Shown here: in pieces, positions 16,903 to 25,210 of the stretch
How positions within the stretch are numbered: the first letter of the stretch is position 1
How the letters are laid out: each line of letters begins with the position of its first letter
Assembly (NCBI GenBank): GCA_020054965.1
Contig: JAIMZO010000001.1
Span: forward strand, 1-58,333
Source: Spirochaeta sp.
GTDB taxonomy: Bacteria > Spirochaetota > Spirochaetia > Sphaerochaetales > Sphaerochaetaceae
Length of the DNA: 58,333 nt
Direction: 5' to 3'
Made by a program: the position numbers and the translations under genes
The notes under the pieces: model-generated
Database searches by the model: none
Told to the model about the DNA's origin: nothing
What the model saw: the letters and a program-made list of their open reading frames with translations, nothing else

Positions 16903-18270
16903 TTGGTGGAAAAAACAATATCAGAACGCAGGGATTTCTTTCAGAAGATGGTGACCATAGCCTTGCCTGTGGTCTTCCAAAGCCTGCTAACCAACTCCCT
17001 CTCCTTTGTCGACACCCTGATGATCGGACAGCTTGGTGAGTCTTCCATTGCTGCTGTTGCGCTGGGAAACCAGATGTTCTTCCTGATCAGTGTGTTGTTC
17101 TTCGGTGTCTGCAGTGGCTCAGCCATCTTCCTCTCCCAATACTGGGGGGCGAAGAATGAAACCAATATCCAACGGGTCCTGGGACTCTCGTTCACCTTGG
17201 CAGGAGCTTCAGCTCTGCTTTTTTCCTTGGCATCATTGTTCATCCCCCGCCAGATCATGCATATATTCACCACTGAAACAGAGGTGGTCAGCCAAGGTAT
17301 CGCGTATCTCAGGATTGTCGGCATAAGTTATCTCTTTACCGCAATCAGCCAGGTACTTGCTACGGCACTGAGAGTCATTGGATATGCAAAGATTCCCTTA
17401 CAGGTTGCTCTCTTCTCACTCACCCTAAATGCAGGGGGTAACTACCTCCTCATCTTTGGTATTGGCCCATTTCCTGCATTGGGTGTGGCAGGGGCAGCAA
17501 TCGCGACCACCATAAGTCGACTGGTTGAGGTAATCGCCCTCCTGTGGATCGTCTACCATCGCCATCCGGTCATTGCCATCAGAAGCAGGGAGGCATTCCG
17601 GTGGAACAAGACGTTCTTGTTGCATATCATCCCTACTAGCATGCCTGTGATCATCAATGAATTCTTCTGGGCCCTTGGAATGGCCACCTACAAGGTTGCA
17701 TACAGCAAGATGGGAATCGAAGCCATCGCCTCCATAAATGTGGCAGAATCGGTCGGGAATCTTTTCTTTGTCCTGATGATGGGCATCAGCAATGCAACAC
17801 TGATCATGATCGGGGTAAAAATTGGGGAGAAACAAAGGCTCCTTGCTCTGCTCTATGCCAAACGATTCATTGCCACAGCGCTCTTGGTAGGGCTTGCCAT
17901 GGGCATCTTTGAATTCCTCTTTGCCCCGCTGTTCACCTCCTTCTTCAATATCTCGGATAGGGTAAGAGAACTGGCTGTCTACTGTCTTTCCATCAATGCA
18001 GCGCTGCTTCCGATCAAGAGCATCAATATGGTCATCATTGTGGGAATACTCCGAAGCGGTGGCGATACCAAATATTCCATGTTCGCAGAGATGTTCGGGG
18101 TTTGGGCGGTCGGTGTTCCGCTTGCTTTCATCGGCGTATTCCTGCTGAACCTCAATACCTGGCAGCTCTACCTGCTCTTGGGAATGGAAGAGGTCACCAA
18201 GCTGTTCATAGGCTTATATCGCATAAAGAAAGAGGTATGGATCAACGACCTGACAGTTACCTTTCATTGA
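16903..18270 (+). CDS. MATE family efflux transporter
   Basis: 455 aa, with about 12 hydrophobic segments spread along the length. MATE signatures: ALPVVFQSLLTNSLSFVDTL at the first helix, MIGQLGESSIAAVALGNQ, and a second-half repeat beginning HIIPTSMPVIINEFFWALG. Exports cationic drugs or metabolites in exchange for Na+ or H+. The start is TTG at 16903 (or the adjacent GTG at 16906), 2 bp after ygiQ, consistent with coupling. The nagA promoter begins within the stop codon region. Confidence 0.9.
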   Translation: MVEKTISERRDFFQKMVTIALPVVFQSLLTNSLSFVDTLMIGQLGESSIAAVALGNQMFFLISVLFFGVCSGSAIFLSQYWGAKNETNIQRVLGLSFTLAGASALLFSLASLFIPRQIMHIFTTETEVVSQGIAYLRIVGISYLFTAISQVLATALRVIGYAKIPLQVALFSLTLNAGGNYLLIFGIGPFPALGVAGAAIATTISRLVEVIALLWIVYHRHPVIAIRSREAFRWNKTFLLHIIPTSMPVIINEFFWALGMATYKVAYSKMGIEAIASINVAESVGNLFFVLMMGISNATLIMIGVKIGEKQRLLALLYAKRFIATALLVGLAMGIFEFLFAPLFTSFFNISDRVRELAVYCLSINAALLPIKSINMVIIVGILRSGGDTKYSMFAEMFGVWAVGVPLAFIGVFLLNLNTWQLYLLLGMEEVTKLFIGLYRIKKEVWINDLTVTFH

Positions 18271-18295
18271 CCTCTCTTGCGTATGAACGTATAGT
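18267..18295 (+). promoter_or_regulatory. Promoter of nagA-pepD-puuD-like operon
   Basis: TTGACC (18267-18272), exact 17-bp spacer, TATAGT (18290-18295). The predicted start near 18302 leaves a short leader with a GAGAGG ribosome site before the nagA ATG. Confidence 0.7.
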
Positions 18296-18318
18296 TGTAG
18301 GTAAAGAGAGGTATCTGC

Positions 18319-19503
18319 ATGAGTCTACGAACCGTACTTACCAATGGGACTGTTGTAACTGGTTATGCAAAACTGAAAGACTGCGCCCTCTATATAGATG
18401 AGAAAGGGGAGATCGGAGACATCTTCAATATGAGAAGACTGTCTGAAAAACACTTCCCCAGTGACACCACCATGATTGATGTAGGAGGTTCCTATATCAT
18501 GCCTGGTTTCATCGATTCCCATATCCATGGGATTGGTGGTTTTGGGACAGAGGACTGTAAGCCTTCCAGCATCCTGGGAATGAGCGAGCGACTTGCGGAC
18601 TTTGGAGTGAGTGCATTCATGCCAACCGTCTACACTGATAAGCTTGATGTAATGAAAGCCAGCACCAAGGCGATTGCCGATGCCATGGGCAGTGAGCAAG
18701 GTGCAAAGATAATGGGCATCAATCTGGAAGGCCCTTTTATCTCCATGGAACGTGTTGGAGCCCAGAATCCAGAGGGCGTAATACCTGTCAATCTTGAGAT
18801 TTTCAATGATCTCATCGAAACAGGACAAGGTAAGGTCATCTGCATGACAGTAGCCCCTGAACTCAAACACATGCGTGAATTGGCATTGTTGGCAAGAGAA
18901 AAGAACATCGTCTTACTTGCCGGCCATACCAACGCCAGTTATGAAAACATCATGGAGGGGATGCAGTGCGGAATCTTCCATTCCACCCACTTCTTCAATG
19001 CAATGAGCCGCCTGCATCATAGGAACCCTGGAACGGTCGGGGCGATCCTGATCCAAAGAGACATGCAGTGTGAGATCATCTGTGACGGTATTCATGTCCA
19101 TCCTGAATTGGTCAAAATGTTGCTCCGTGAAAAACCACTGGACAACATTGTCATGATAACCGACAGCCTCAAGCCCACCAAGCAGAGAACCGGTCCCATG
19201 GTGGCCAACGGGATGGAATGCACCTTGGGAGAGGAGGGGGCTTTTGTCAGTCTCAAGGATCCAGACCTGTTCATCGGCTCGGCGCTGACCATGCTCCAAG
19301 GCATGAAGAATGCAGTCGAATGGGAAATACCCATTCAACAAGCAAGCCAGATGAGTTCCACAAACCCAGCACGTATCTACAGCTTTACCAAACAAGGGAT
19401 GCTGGTCCCAGGCTACAAGGCGGATGTGGTTGTCCTGGATAAGAACATGCAGATGAAAGGTTTGTTTGTCGATGGGAACCTGATCCGCGACCGCTTTGCC
19501 TGA
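18319..19503 (+). CDS. nagA: N-acetylglucosamine-6-phosphate deacetylase
   Basis: 394 aa amidohydrolase. The metal-binding HxH-type motif is in MPGFIDSHIHGIGGFG near 65, GINLEGPFIS near 135 with the metal-binding Glu, LLAGHTNASYE near 200, HSTHFFNAM near 220 and the catalytic Asp in VMITDSLKPT near 285. It removes acetate from GlcNAc-6-P, feeding amino-sugar recycling or chitin/peptidoglycan use. GAGAGG is placed 7 nt upstream of the ATG. First gene of a three-gene run with pepD and a C26 peptidase, which suggests a turnover-product scavenging operon. Confidence 0.92.
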   Translation: MSLRTVLTNGTVVTGYAKLKDCALYIDEKGEIGDIFNMRRLSEKHFPSDTTMIDVGGSYIMPGFIDSHIHGIGGFGTEDCKPSSILGMSERLADFGVSAFMPTVYTDKLDVMKASTKAIADAMGSEQGAKIMGINLEGPFISMERVGAQNPEGVIPVNLEIFNDLIETGQGKVICMTVAPELKHMRELALLAREKNIVLLAGHTNASYENIMEGMQCGIFHSTHFFNAMSRLHHRNPGTVGAILIQRDMQCEIICDGIHVHPELVKMLLREKPLDNIVMITDSLKPTKQRTGPMVANGMECTLGEEGAFVSLKDPDLFIGSALTMLQGMKNAVEWEIPIQQASQMSSTNPARIYSFTKQGMLVPGYKADVVVLDKNMQMKGLFVDGNLIRDRFA

Positions 19504-19521
19504 AAGAACAATAAGGAGTAC

Positions 19522-20973
19522 ATGACTATGCAAGATGCAGTGAAGGGGTTGAAGCCCCAGGCACTCTGGAACTATTTCTCTGATCTTTCTGATATCCCCC
19601 GAGAATCGGGAAATGAGGAAGGAGTACGTCAATTTCTTCTTGCCTTTGCCAAAGAACATGAGCTTGATGCCATAGTTGATGCAGCCGGCAATGTCATCAT
19701 CCGAAAAAAGGCCTATCCAGGATTTGAAAAGAGACCTTCAGTCGCCTTGCAGGGACATATGGATATGGTCTGTGTAAAAGAGGCCTGGAGCACTCATGAC
19801 TTTACCAAGGACCCCATAGAGCTTGTACGAGACGGTGATTTTCTCAAGGCAAAGGGGACCACCCTCGGTGGGGATAATGGAATTGCAATCGCGCTCGCTC
19901 TCGATATCCTTGCAGACAAAGATGCAAAACATGGCCCCTTGGAGGCAATCTTTACCGTTAGTGAAGAGACCGGACTGACAGGGGCTTTCAACATAGAACA
20001 GGACAAGGTACACAGCAGGCTCCTGATCAACCTGGATAGTGAAGAAGAAGGGGTTCTCTATATTGGTTGTGCCGGAGGAATAGAGGTTGATGTAACGCTC
20101 CCTGTGCAGTGGGAGCAAGTTCCTTCTTCCTTCAAGGCTTTCACACTTACTGCAGACGGGATGCTTGGAGGACATAGTGGTGGAGAAATCCATAAACAGC
20201 GGGCAAATGCCATCAAGGTTGCGTCTCGTGCATTGAGCCAGGTTCACTCCTGTATGGTCTTCAAGGCAGAAGGGGGAACCAAACGGAATGTCATTCCTTC
20301 AGTTTGCACGCTTTCTTTTGCAGTACCATCCGGTGAGATTGAAACATTGAAGGCTTTCGTCTCACAGACCCAGCAGATGCTTAGTGACGAGTATGCACTC
20401 AATGACCCGGATATTCGCATTACCTTGGAGGAGACGGATGTCCCAAAGAAAGCTGTGGATGGAACAATCAGCAAACAACTGCTCACCAGCCTGTATGCCG
20501 CCCCACATGGGGTCGATGCCATGAGTTTCAGGATTCCTGGCATCGTGGAGACCTCATCCAATCTGGCCATTCTTCGGCTGGATGAAGAGGCCTTCCATGT
20601 TATCAGCAGCCATCGCTCCTCAGTACTCTCTGCGCGTGATGATATAGCCCGCAGGTTTGCATCAGTCTTCACCCTCGCTGGTGCAAAGACAACCTTTGTA
20701 GGGGCATACCCTGCATGGACACCAAACCCCGACTCAGCATTGACGGGATTCTGTGCAAAGGCGTATGAGGAGTATACTGGGAAGAAACCGGAAATTACGG
20801 CCATCCATGCTGGTCTTGAATGTGGCATCATCAACAGCAGGATCCCTGGGATGGACTCTGTATCATTTGGCCCTGACATGTTTGATGTCCACTCCACCAA
20901 GGAACGTGTCAGCATCCCCTCTGTTGAGCGTATCAGTGGTTTCACCCGTCACCTGCTCTCAATCATCGAATGA
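19522..20973 (+). CDS. pepD: Aminoacyl-histidine dipeptidase (peptidase D, M20)
   Basis: 483 aa. M20 co-catalytic zinc motifs: ALQGHMDMVC (His and Asp), TTLGGDNGIAIA (bridging Asp), AIFTVSEETGLTGA (catalytic Glu-Glu), LINLDSEEEG, and a C-terminal AIHAGLECG. A central lid domain lies between the second and third ligand groups. Hydrolyses Xaa-His and other dipeptides in the cytosol. AAGGAG precedes the ATG at 19522. The last bases ATGA overlap the start of the next gene. Confidence 0.93.
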   Translation: MTMQDAVKGLKPQALWNYFSDLSDIPRESGNEEGVRQFLLAFAKEHELDAIVDAAGNVIIRKKAYPGFEKRPSVALQGHMDMVCVKEAWSTHDFTKDPIELVRDGDFLKAKGTTLGGDNGIAIALALDILADKDAKHGPLEAIFTVSEETGLTGAFNIEQDKVHSRLLINLDSEEEGVLYIGCAGGIEVDVTLPVQWEQVPSSFKAFTLTADGMLGGHSGGEIHKQRANAIKVASRALSQVHSCMVFKAEGGTKRNVIPSVCTLSFAVPSGEIETLKAFVSQTQQMLSDEYALNDPDIRITLEETDVPKKAVDGTISKQLLTSLYAAPHGVDAMSFRIPGIVETSSNLAILRLDEEAFHVISSHRSSVLSARDDIARRFASVFTLAGAKTTFVGAYPAWTPNPDSALTGFCAKAYEEYTGKKPEITAIHAGLECGIINSRIPGMDSVSFGPDMFDVHSTKERVSIPSVERISGFTRHLLSIIE

Positions 20974-21686
20974 GCAGGCCGATCATAGCGATAGGCGGGA
21001 CCTATGACCAGGCTCCGCCTACCTCTGCATTTCCCACCCTTCGGAGGATTTTCACCAATGAAGGGTATGTTGCAAAGCTCGAAAAGAGTGGTGCTTCCGT
21101 TATTCTCATTCCACACACAAAAAGCAATATCGATACCCTCTTATCCCACTGTGATGGTCTCTTACTAGCAGGTGGACCTGATATTGAGCCATCATATTAT
21201 CGCCAGGAACGTCATCCTTCCTGCGGTAAAAGTGACATAGAGAGCGACATATTCCAAATCGCGTTGTATCATGCTGCAAAGAGAAAGAGTATACCAATCC
21301 TTGGTATCTGCAGGGGGTGTCAACTGATCAACGTAGCTGAGGGAGGAACCCTATTTCAGGACTATCTGATGAGAGAGCACCACGATATAGTACATCCAGA
21401 TCTGGAACACTTTGACCAGATAAGCCATCCGGTCACGATCCAGGGGCACACAAAACTTGCTTCCATACTGGGAAGTGGGGAGGTCGGGGTCAACAGCCTT
21501 CACCACCAATGCATCGACAAGGTTGCCCCTGCTTTTCACTCTACGGCAAGAAGCAGCGATGGTTGCATTGAAGCTATAGAGAATACCAGTGAGAATTGGA
21601 TCCTAGGGGTGCAATGGCACCCTGAGAGCATGGGAGACGAGATGCTTCCCCTCTTCAATGCGTTTGTGGAAGCAGCCATGGGATAA
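20970..21686 (+). CDS. Class I glutamine amidotransferase-like hydrolase (peptidase C26, PuuD type)
   Basis: 238 aa. Nucleophile elbow LGICRGCQLINVA with Cys near 110, GGTLFQDYL after it, and the His-Glu pair in LGVQWHPESMG near the C-terminus. The GGPDIEPSYYRQ segment near 70 is typical of gamma-glutamyl-GABA hydrolases and their relatives. Likely cleaves a gamma-glutamyl amide. ATGA overlap with pepD shows translational coupling. A hairpin follows the stop. Confidence 0.85.
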   Translation: MSRPIIAIGGTYDQAPPTSAFPTLRRIFTNEGYVAKLEKSGASVILIPHTKSNIDTLLSHCDGLLLAGGPDIEPSYYRQERHPSCGKSDIESDIFQIALYHAAKRKSIPILGICRGCQLINVAEGGTLFQDYLMREHHDIVHPDLEHFDQISHPVTIQGHTKLASILGSGEVGVNSLHHQCIDKVAPAFHSTARSSDGCIEAIENTSENWILGVQWHPESMGDEMLPLFNAFVEAAMG

Positions 21687-21688
21687 CA

Positions 21689-21715
21689 GGAGGGGCTGAA
21701 ACAGCCTCACTTTTG
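21689..21715. terminator. Intrinsic terminator between convergent operons
   Basis: Imperfect stem GAGGGGCTG/CAGCCTC with a 3-nt loop, followed by a short T-rich stretch (ACTTTTGT). Lies just after the C26 peptidase stop and before the end of the convergent fprA gene. Confidence 0.5.
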
Positions 21716-21733
21716 TCTGGTAATGCTTTTAGG

Positions 21734-22942
21734 TTAGCCCTTTATATCCTTGGCTAATGCCTTTGCCAGATCATAGGCCTTCTGCTTGTCTTCCTCAGTA
21801 GGGGACCCTTGGTATTCAACCACACCACGGCAGTCCAGCTTCATGGCAGAAGAGAATTCATCAAACTGCTTTTGTGCTCCACCGGACCATCCAAAGGATC
21901 CAAAGCGTAGTGTTTTTCTTCCCTGTACATGGCTTCTCTCCAGAATATCCAAGACGTGATACATCGGGGGGAACATCTTGTATTCGTAGGTAGGCATACC
22001 GATGACCAAGCCTTCGCTTCTCCACACCTTCTCCAGGACAAAGGACTCATGGGTCTGGGGAACCTGCAGAACATGGACAGGAATGCCCTCACTCTCCAGG
22101 CCTTCAACAATTGAAGAGAGCAGGGCCTGGGTGTTCCCATACATACTCGACCAGACTACAGCTACCTCTTTTTCTCTGGGACCTTGCATGTAGGTGGCCA
22201 GGGTCTTGTACCACTCGATAATCTTCCCTGGTTCTGAGCGCCATACAATCCCATGGCTTGGTGCAACCATCTTGATGGGAAGCCCATCAAGCTTGGCAAT
22301 TCCACGAATTACAAAGGATGAGAAGGTGGAGACAATGTTTGCATAGTAGCGCTCCGTCTCACCTGTAATCTTTTCCTTCTCTCCAGCGCTCAATTCATCA
22401 TCAAAACAGTGTTCATAGCGGCCAAAGGAACCGAAAGCATCACAGCTGAAGAGAATCCCATCCTCTTGTAGATACGTCATCATGGTCTCGGGCCAGTGGA
22501 TGTTCGGGGTCATGAAAAACTTGAGTGTTTTTCCCCCAATATCAAGGGTTTCCCCGTCACTGACAGCCCGCACATTCTTCTCAATCTTATAGAAATGCTT
22601 TATCATGGGAACAGCTTTTGCGCTGCAAAGGATTTCTACTTCGGGATAATGCTTGACGATTTCAGCCATTGCACCGGTGTGATCTGGTTCCATGTGGTTG
22701 ATGATGATGTAGTCCAGCTTCCCATCTCCGAGGGAAAGACTCTCCAGCTGATCACCAACAGCTTTCAACGCACCATCCCAATCCTTTACCAAATCGACCA
22801 GGACACGTTTCTCGCTGCCTTTCACCACATAAGAGTTCAGCATCACTCCATCAGGGATGGGCCATATTCCTTCAAACAGGTCCCGACTGCCGACCTTTGC
22901 GGCCACACGGTAGACACCATCTGCAAGTACATCAGGTTTCAT
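21734..22942 (-). CDS. FprA-type flavodiiron protein (O2/NO reductase)
   Basis: 402 aa. Start at 22942, where GAGGAGA lies upstream; an in-frame ATG at 23008 has no ribosome site. The N-terminal metallo-beta-lactamase domain has the diiron ligands in INHMEPDHTGAM near 80, FFMTPNIHWPETM near 145, SCDAFGSFG near 165 and a late His in APSHGIVW near 225. The C-terminal flavodoxin domain starts with VVWSSMYGNTQAL (FMN-phosphate loop) and has RFGSFGWSGGAQKQ. It reduces O2 to water or NO to N2O and protects anaerobes. Stands alone, convergent with the nagA operon. Confidence 0.93.
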   Translation of the reverse strand: MKPDVLADGVYRVAAKVGSRDLFEGIWPIPDGVMLNSYVVKGSEKRVLVDLVKDWDGALKAVGDQLESLSLGDGKLDYIIINHMEPDHTGAMAEIVKHYPEVEILCSAKAVPMIKHFYKIEKNVRAVSDGETLDIGGKTLKFFMTPNIHWPETMMTYLQEDGILFSCDAFGSFGRYEHCFDDELSAGEKEKITGETERYYANIVSTFSSFVIRGIAKLDGLPIKMVAPSHGIVWRSEPGKIIEWYKTLATYMQGPREKEVAVVWSSMYGNTQALLSSIVEGLESEGIPVHVLQVPQTHESFVLEKVWRSEGLVIGMPTYEYKMFPPMYHVLDILERSHVQGRKTLRFGSFGWSGGAQKQFDEFSSAMKLDCRGVVEYQGSPTEEDKQKAYDLAKALAKDIKG

Positions 22943-23041
22943 AGTATTGAATCTCCTCTTCATGCAAAGATACACGATTATACCAAATTTGTGAATGAAA
23001 GACATCAATACCCCAGGTCAATCCCTGCACTCACTCGGGAA

Positions 23042-23743
23042 TCAAAAACAGAGCTGGGTCTCCCTTTGCATGGAAAATATGGTTCGCTGTACCTGTTTGT
23101 AGTCGCTCATGTAGTGCAGAAGCAAGGAATGGAACTCTTTCGAGTGATTGAAATGGACCAAGTGAGCCATTTCATGCAGTACCAAATAGGAGAGTTGCTT
23201 CTCGCTTAGGGCTTGGCATCGCAGGGAAAAATTCAGCCTGCCTTTTGCTGAGCAGCTACCCCATCGACTTTTTGAATCGCGTACTGAAAAAGGAGGAAAG
23301 GGGAGATGCAGGATATCTGCCCAATAGGAAACCAGGGGTGTCAGTCTCTTGCGTGCCTCTTCCCGATAGAGTTCCTTGATCATGCGGCAGATACCAAGGG
23401 AGTCCAAGGGCTTTTTGGGATCATAGGTCACGAGCAAAGAGGAATCAATTACCGTAATTGCGGCATGCTCTCCAGGCTCCAATAGAAGTGTGTAGTGTTT
23501 TCCTTCATAGGGAAACAACTCTCCACTCCCATAGGTATGCAGTGCCTGTTGCTGTTTTATGATGGTATGGAGCAGTTTTTCCTTATTGCTGAGAATAACT
23601 CTCTCTACGGCAACCTTCGATATTCCGTAAGGGGCACTTACCTTCACCGCCCCATCTGCCTTGACCCGAACCGTTATATGCCGAATCCCTCTTCTATAGA
23701 GAAGGGTGTATGGTATGTTTTCTACTTTACCGTCTGTTTTCAT
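23042..23743 (-). CDS. YgjP-like metallopeptidase (DUF45/M48 type)
   Basis: 233 aa from the ATG at 23743. The C-terminal zinc site reads LHEMAHLVHFNHSKEF (HExxH plus a downstream His), preceded by the conserved RWGSCSAKGRLNFSLRC segment. The N-terminal half is a beta-rich domain beginning IPYTLLYRRGIRHITVRV. Substrate unknown. No ribosome site; a TACTGT hexamer ends 6 nt before the ATG. The gene is divergent from a hypothetical gene with only 18 bp between the start codons. Confidence 0.85.
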   Translation of the reverse strand: MKTDGKVENIPYTLLYRRGIRHITVRVKADGAVKVSAPYGISKVAVERVILSNKEKLLHTIIKQQQALHTYGSGELFPYEGKHYTLLLEPGEHAAITVIDSSLLVTYDPKKPLDSLGICRMIKELYREEARKRLTPLVSYWADILHLPFPPFSVRDSKSRWGSCSAKGRLNFSLRCQALSEKQLSYLVLHEMAHLVHFNHSKEFHSLLLHYMSDYKQVQRTIFSMQRETQLCF

Positions 23744-23755
23744 TCTGCTACAGTA
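23726..23755. promoter_or_regulatory. Overlapping divergent -10 elements for two leaderless genes
   Basis: Plus strand: TTTACC (23726-23731), 17-bp spacer, TACAGT (23749-23754), 7 nt, ATG at 23762. Minus strand: TACTGT (23755-23750), 6 nt, ATG at 23743; no good minus -35 is seen. The seven bases TACAGTA serve both strands. Confidence 0.45.
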
Positions 23756-23761
23756 TCTCTC

Positions 23762-24190
23762 ATGCAACAAAGCAAGTCCATGATTTTACACCTCAACCAG
23801 GCGATTGCCTATCAAACAGCTCCATTCTCTGCCTCTGATGCGGAAGATGCTTATCAACAAATGCTCACCCATCTCGATGCTCAACCGGTGGGCAGTGAAG
23901 GGTGTCTTGCACTCTCTTCCACCCTCAACCTGCTCTTTGCCGGGGTACAGGAGAGCCCCGATGAGGCAACACGGGAGGCTGTTGAGAAAGGGCTCCCCCT
24001 GCCGAAGGTAGAGGCTCCTTTCCATCTGGAGGAAGGAAGCTATACATTCACCCAGCTCGCTCCCCCTTCTTCCATCGCCTCCTTATCCTCAGCAATCGAC
24101 AATCTCTTTGACGGCCCACCTGTCATCTACCTTAGGCTCCTGAAAGAGAATCCTCTTACCATCATTGCCCAGCTCTGGACACAGCGTTAG
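23762..24190 (+). CDS. Hypothetical protein, 142 aa
   Basis: I do not recognise this family. 142 aa, no signal peptide or clear membrane segment. The N-terminal half is helical with acidic and Ala-rich runs (SASDAEDAYQQMLTHL); the middle is Pro/Glu-rich; the C-terminus is hydrophobic (PPVIYLRLLKENPLTIIAQL). The start is placed at 23762, directly after a leaderless-type promoter; a second ATG at 23780 is possible. Base composition matches neighbouring genes, so the frame is probably real. Its stop overlaps the stop of convergent lysO by 4 bp. Confidence 0.6.
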   Translation: MQQSKSMILHLNQAIAYQTAPFSASDAEDAYQQMLTHLDAQPVGSEGCLALSSTLNLLFAGVQESPDEATREAVEKGLPLPKVEAPFHLEEGSYTFTQLAPPSSIASLSSAIDNLFDGPPVIYLRLLKENPLTIIAQLWTQR

Positions 24191-25131
24191 AAAAAGAGAG
24201 GAATGAGAAGCGGAGCAACCAAGCTCATGATCACACCATGATAGATCGAACCTACCATGGTACGCGTCCCAAAATGGGAGGAAAGCAAGACCAAGGTGAC
24301 ATCCATACTGGTTGCACCGGCAGTGCAGACTGCAGGATAGTAATACCTCCTTCCCAACCTTCCAAACAGAGGAATGAGGAAAAATGAGAAGCTCTCCCTC
24401 AGCAGATTGGACAGGAATGAGATGGAACCAAGAACCGGATACCCCAGATCGGTGATCAGGATACCGGAGAGAGAGTACCACCCAAACCCACTAAGCATCC
24501 CTATGACTTGGGAGAGGGTATAGGGAGTGAAAAGGAAAACCCCTAAGGCTCCAACATAGGTGCCGAGTATGGTGTAGAGTGGGAGGAAAAACAGGCTTCT
24601 ATCAGCAAACACCCCTTTGAAGCTTATCTTCCGATGGACCATACCCATGCCAACAAAGAACAACAGCACATAAAGCAGGTAAGTAACCAGGGAACTCTCG
24701 AACCAGGAGAAGGCATTCGTACCCAGTCTCAATATCAAGCCAAGGATTACAATGGACACCAAGAGCAGAGGTTCCTTGATAATATCATACAGCCTTCTGA
24801 TGAAACTCTGCTCCTTCCTCTTTGCAATGGCAATATGCTCAGAACGCAAGGACGGGGTCAGGATAAAGGAAAAAAGCAACGCAACAAGAATGGTACCGGC
24901 CACCCCAAAAAGGGTGATAAGCAACGCAGTAATACCGATGGTCCCAAACTGGGAGGTGATCCCATCGATTCCCCCAGTGTTCACCCCCATGAAAAACAGC
25001 AGAAGCCAAACCAAGAACATCTGTGCATACGCTGAGACATGGGTGAACCTTTCCTTGCCCAAAAGATGTGCAGAACCCATTCCGAGAACTAAAGCAAGGG
25101 CGAGTTTCGCCAGATAGAACATTGTTTCCAT
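24187..25131 (-). CDS. lysO: LysO-like lysine exporter (DUF340 family)
   Basis: 314 aa, with eight or more hydrophobic segments. The hallmark of the family is in the second half: GMLSGFGWYSLSGILITDLG, then SISFLSNLLRESFSFFLIPL and a final AGATSMDVTLVLL. Members export lysine and its toxic analogues. The ATG at 25131 is chosen; a GTG at 25155 would extend into the promoter. The start has no ribosome site and lies close to a -10 box. Divergent from the TraB gene. Confidence 0.85.
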   Translation of the reverse strand: METMFYLAKLALALVLGMGSAHLLGKERFTHVSAYAQMFLVWLLLFFMGVNTGGIDGITSQFGTIGITALLITLFGVAGTILVALLFSFILTPSLRSEHIAIAKRKEQSFIRRLYDIIKEPLLLVSIVILGLILRLGTNAFSWFESSLVTYLLYVLLFFVGMGMVHRKISFKGVFADRSLFFLPLYTILGTYVGALGVFLFTPYTLSQVIGMLSGFGWYSLSGILITDLGYPVLGSISFLSNLLRESFSFFLIPLFGRLGRRYYYPAVCTAGATSMDVTLVLLSSHFGTRTMVGSIYHGVIMSLVAPLLIPLFF

Positions 25132-25139
25132 GTGGACAA

Positions 25140-25168
25140 ACAGTATATCAATCACACATGAGTGTCAA
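25140..25168 (-). promoter_or_regulatory. Promoter of lysO, near-leaderless
   Basis: Minus strand: perfect TTGACA (25168-25163). The -10 is TATACT (25147-25142, 15-bp spacer) or TACTGT (25145-25140, 17-bp spacer). These end 10 or 8 nt before the ATG at 25131. Confidence 0.45.
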
Positions 25169-25174
25169 ATTCCC

Positions 25175-25203
25175 TTGTTTCTCTGCTCTTCCTTCAGTAT
25201 AGT
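25175..25203 (+). promoter_or_regulatory. Promoter of the TraB gene, leaderless type
   Basis: TTGTTT (25175-25180), 17-bp spacer, TATAGT (25198-25203), then 7 nt to the ATG at 25211. No Shine-Dalgarno sequence. Confidence 0.55.
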
Positions 25204-25210
25204 TGACTGC

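Noticed and set aside
22496..23209. 237-codon plus frame opposite fprA and the DUF45 peptidase
   Set aside because: Antisense to two genes with intact metal-binding motifs.
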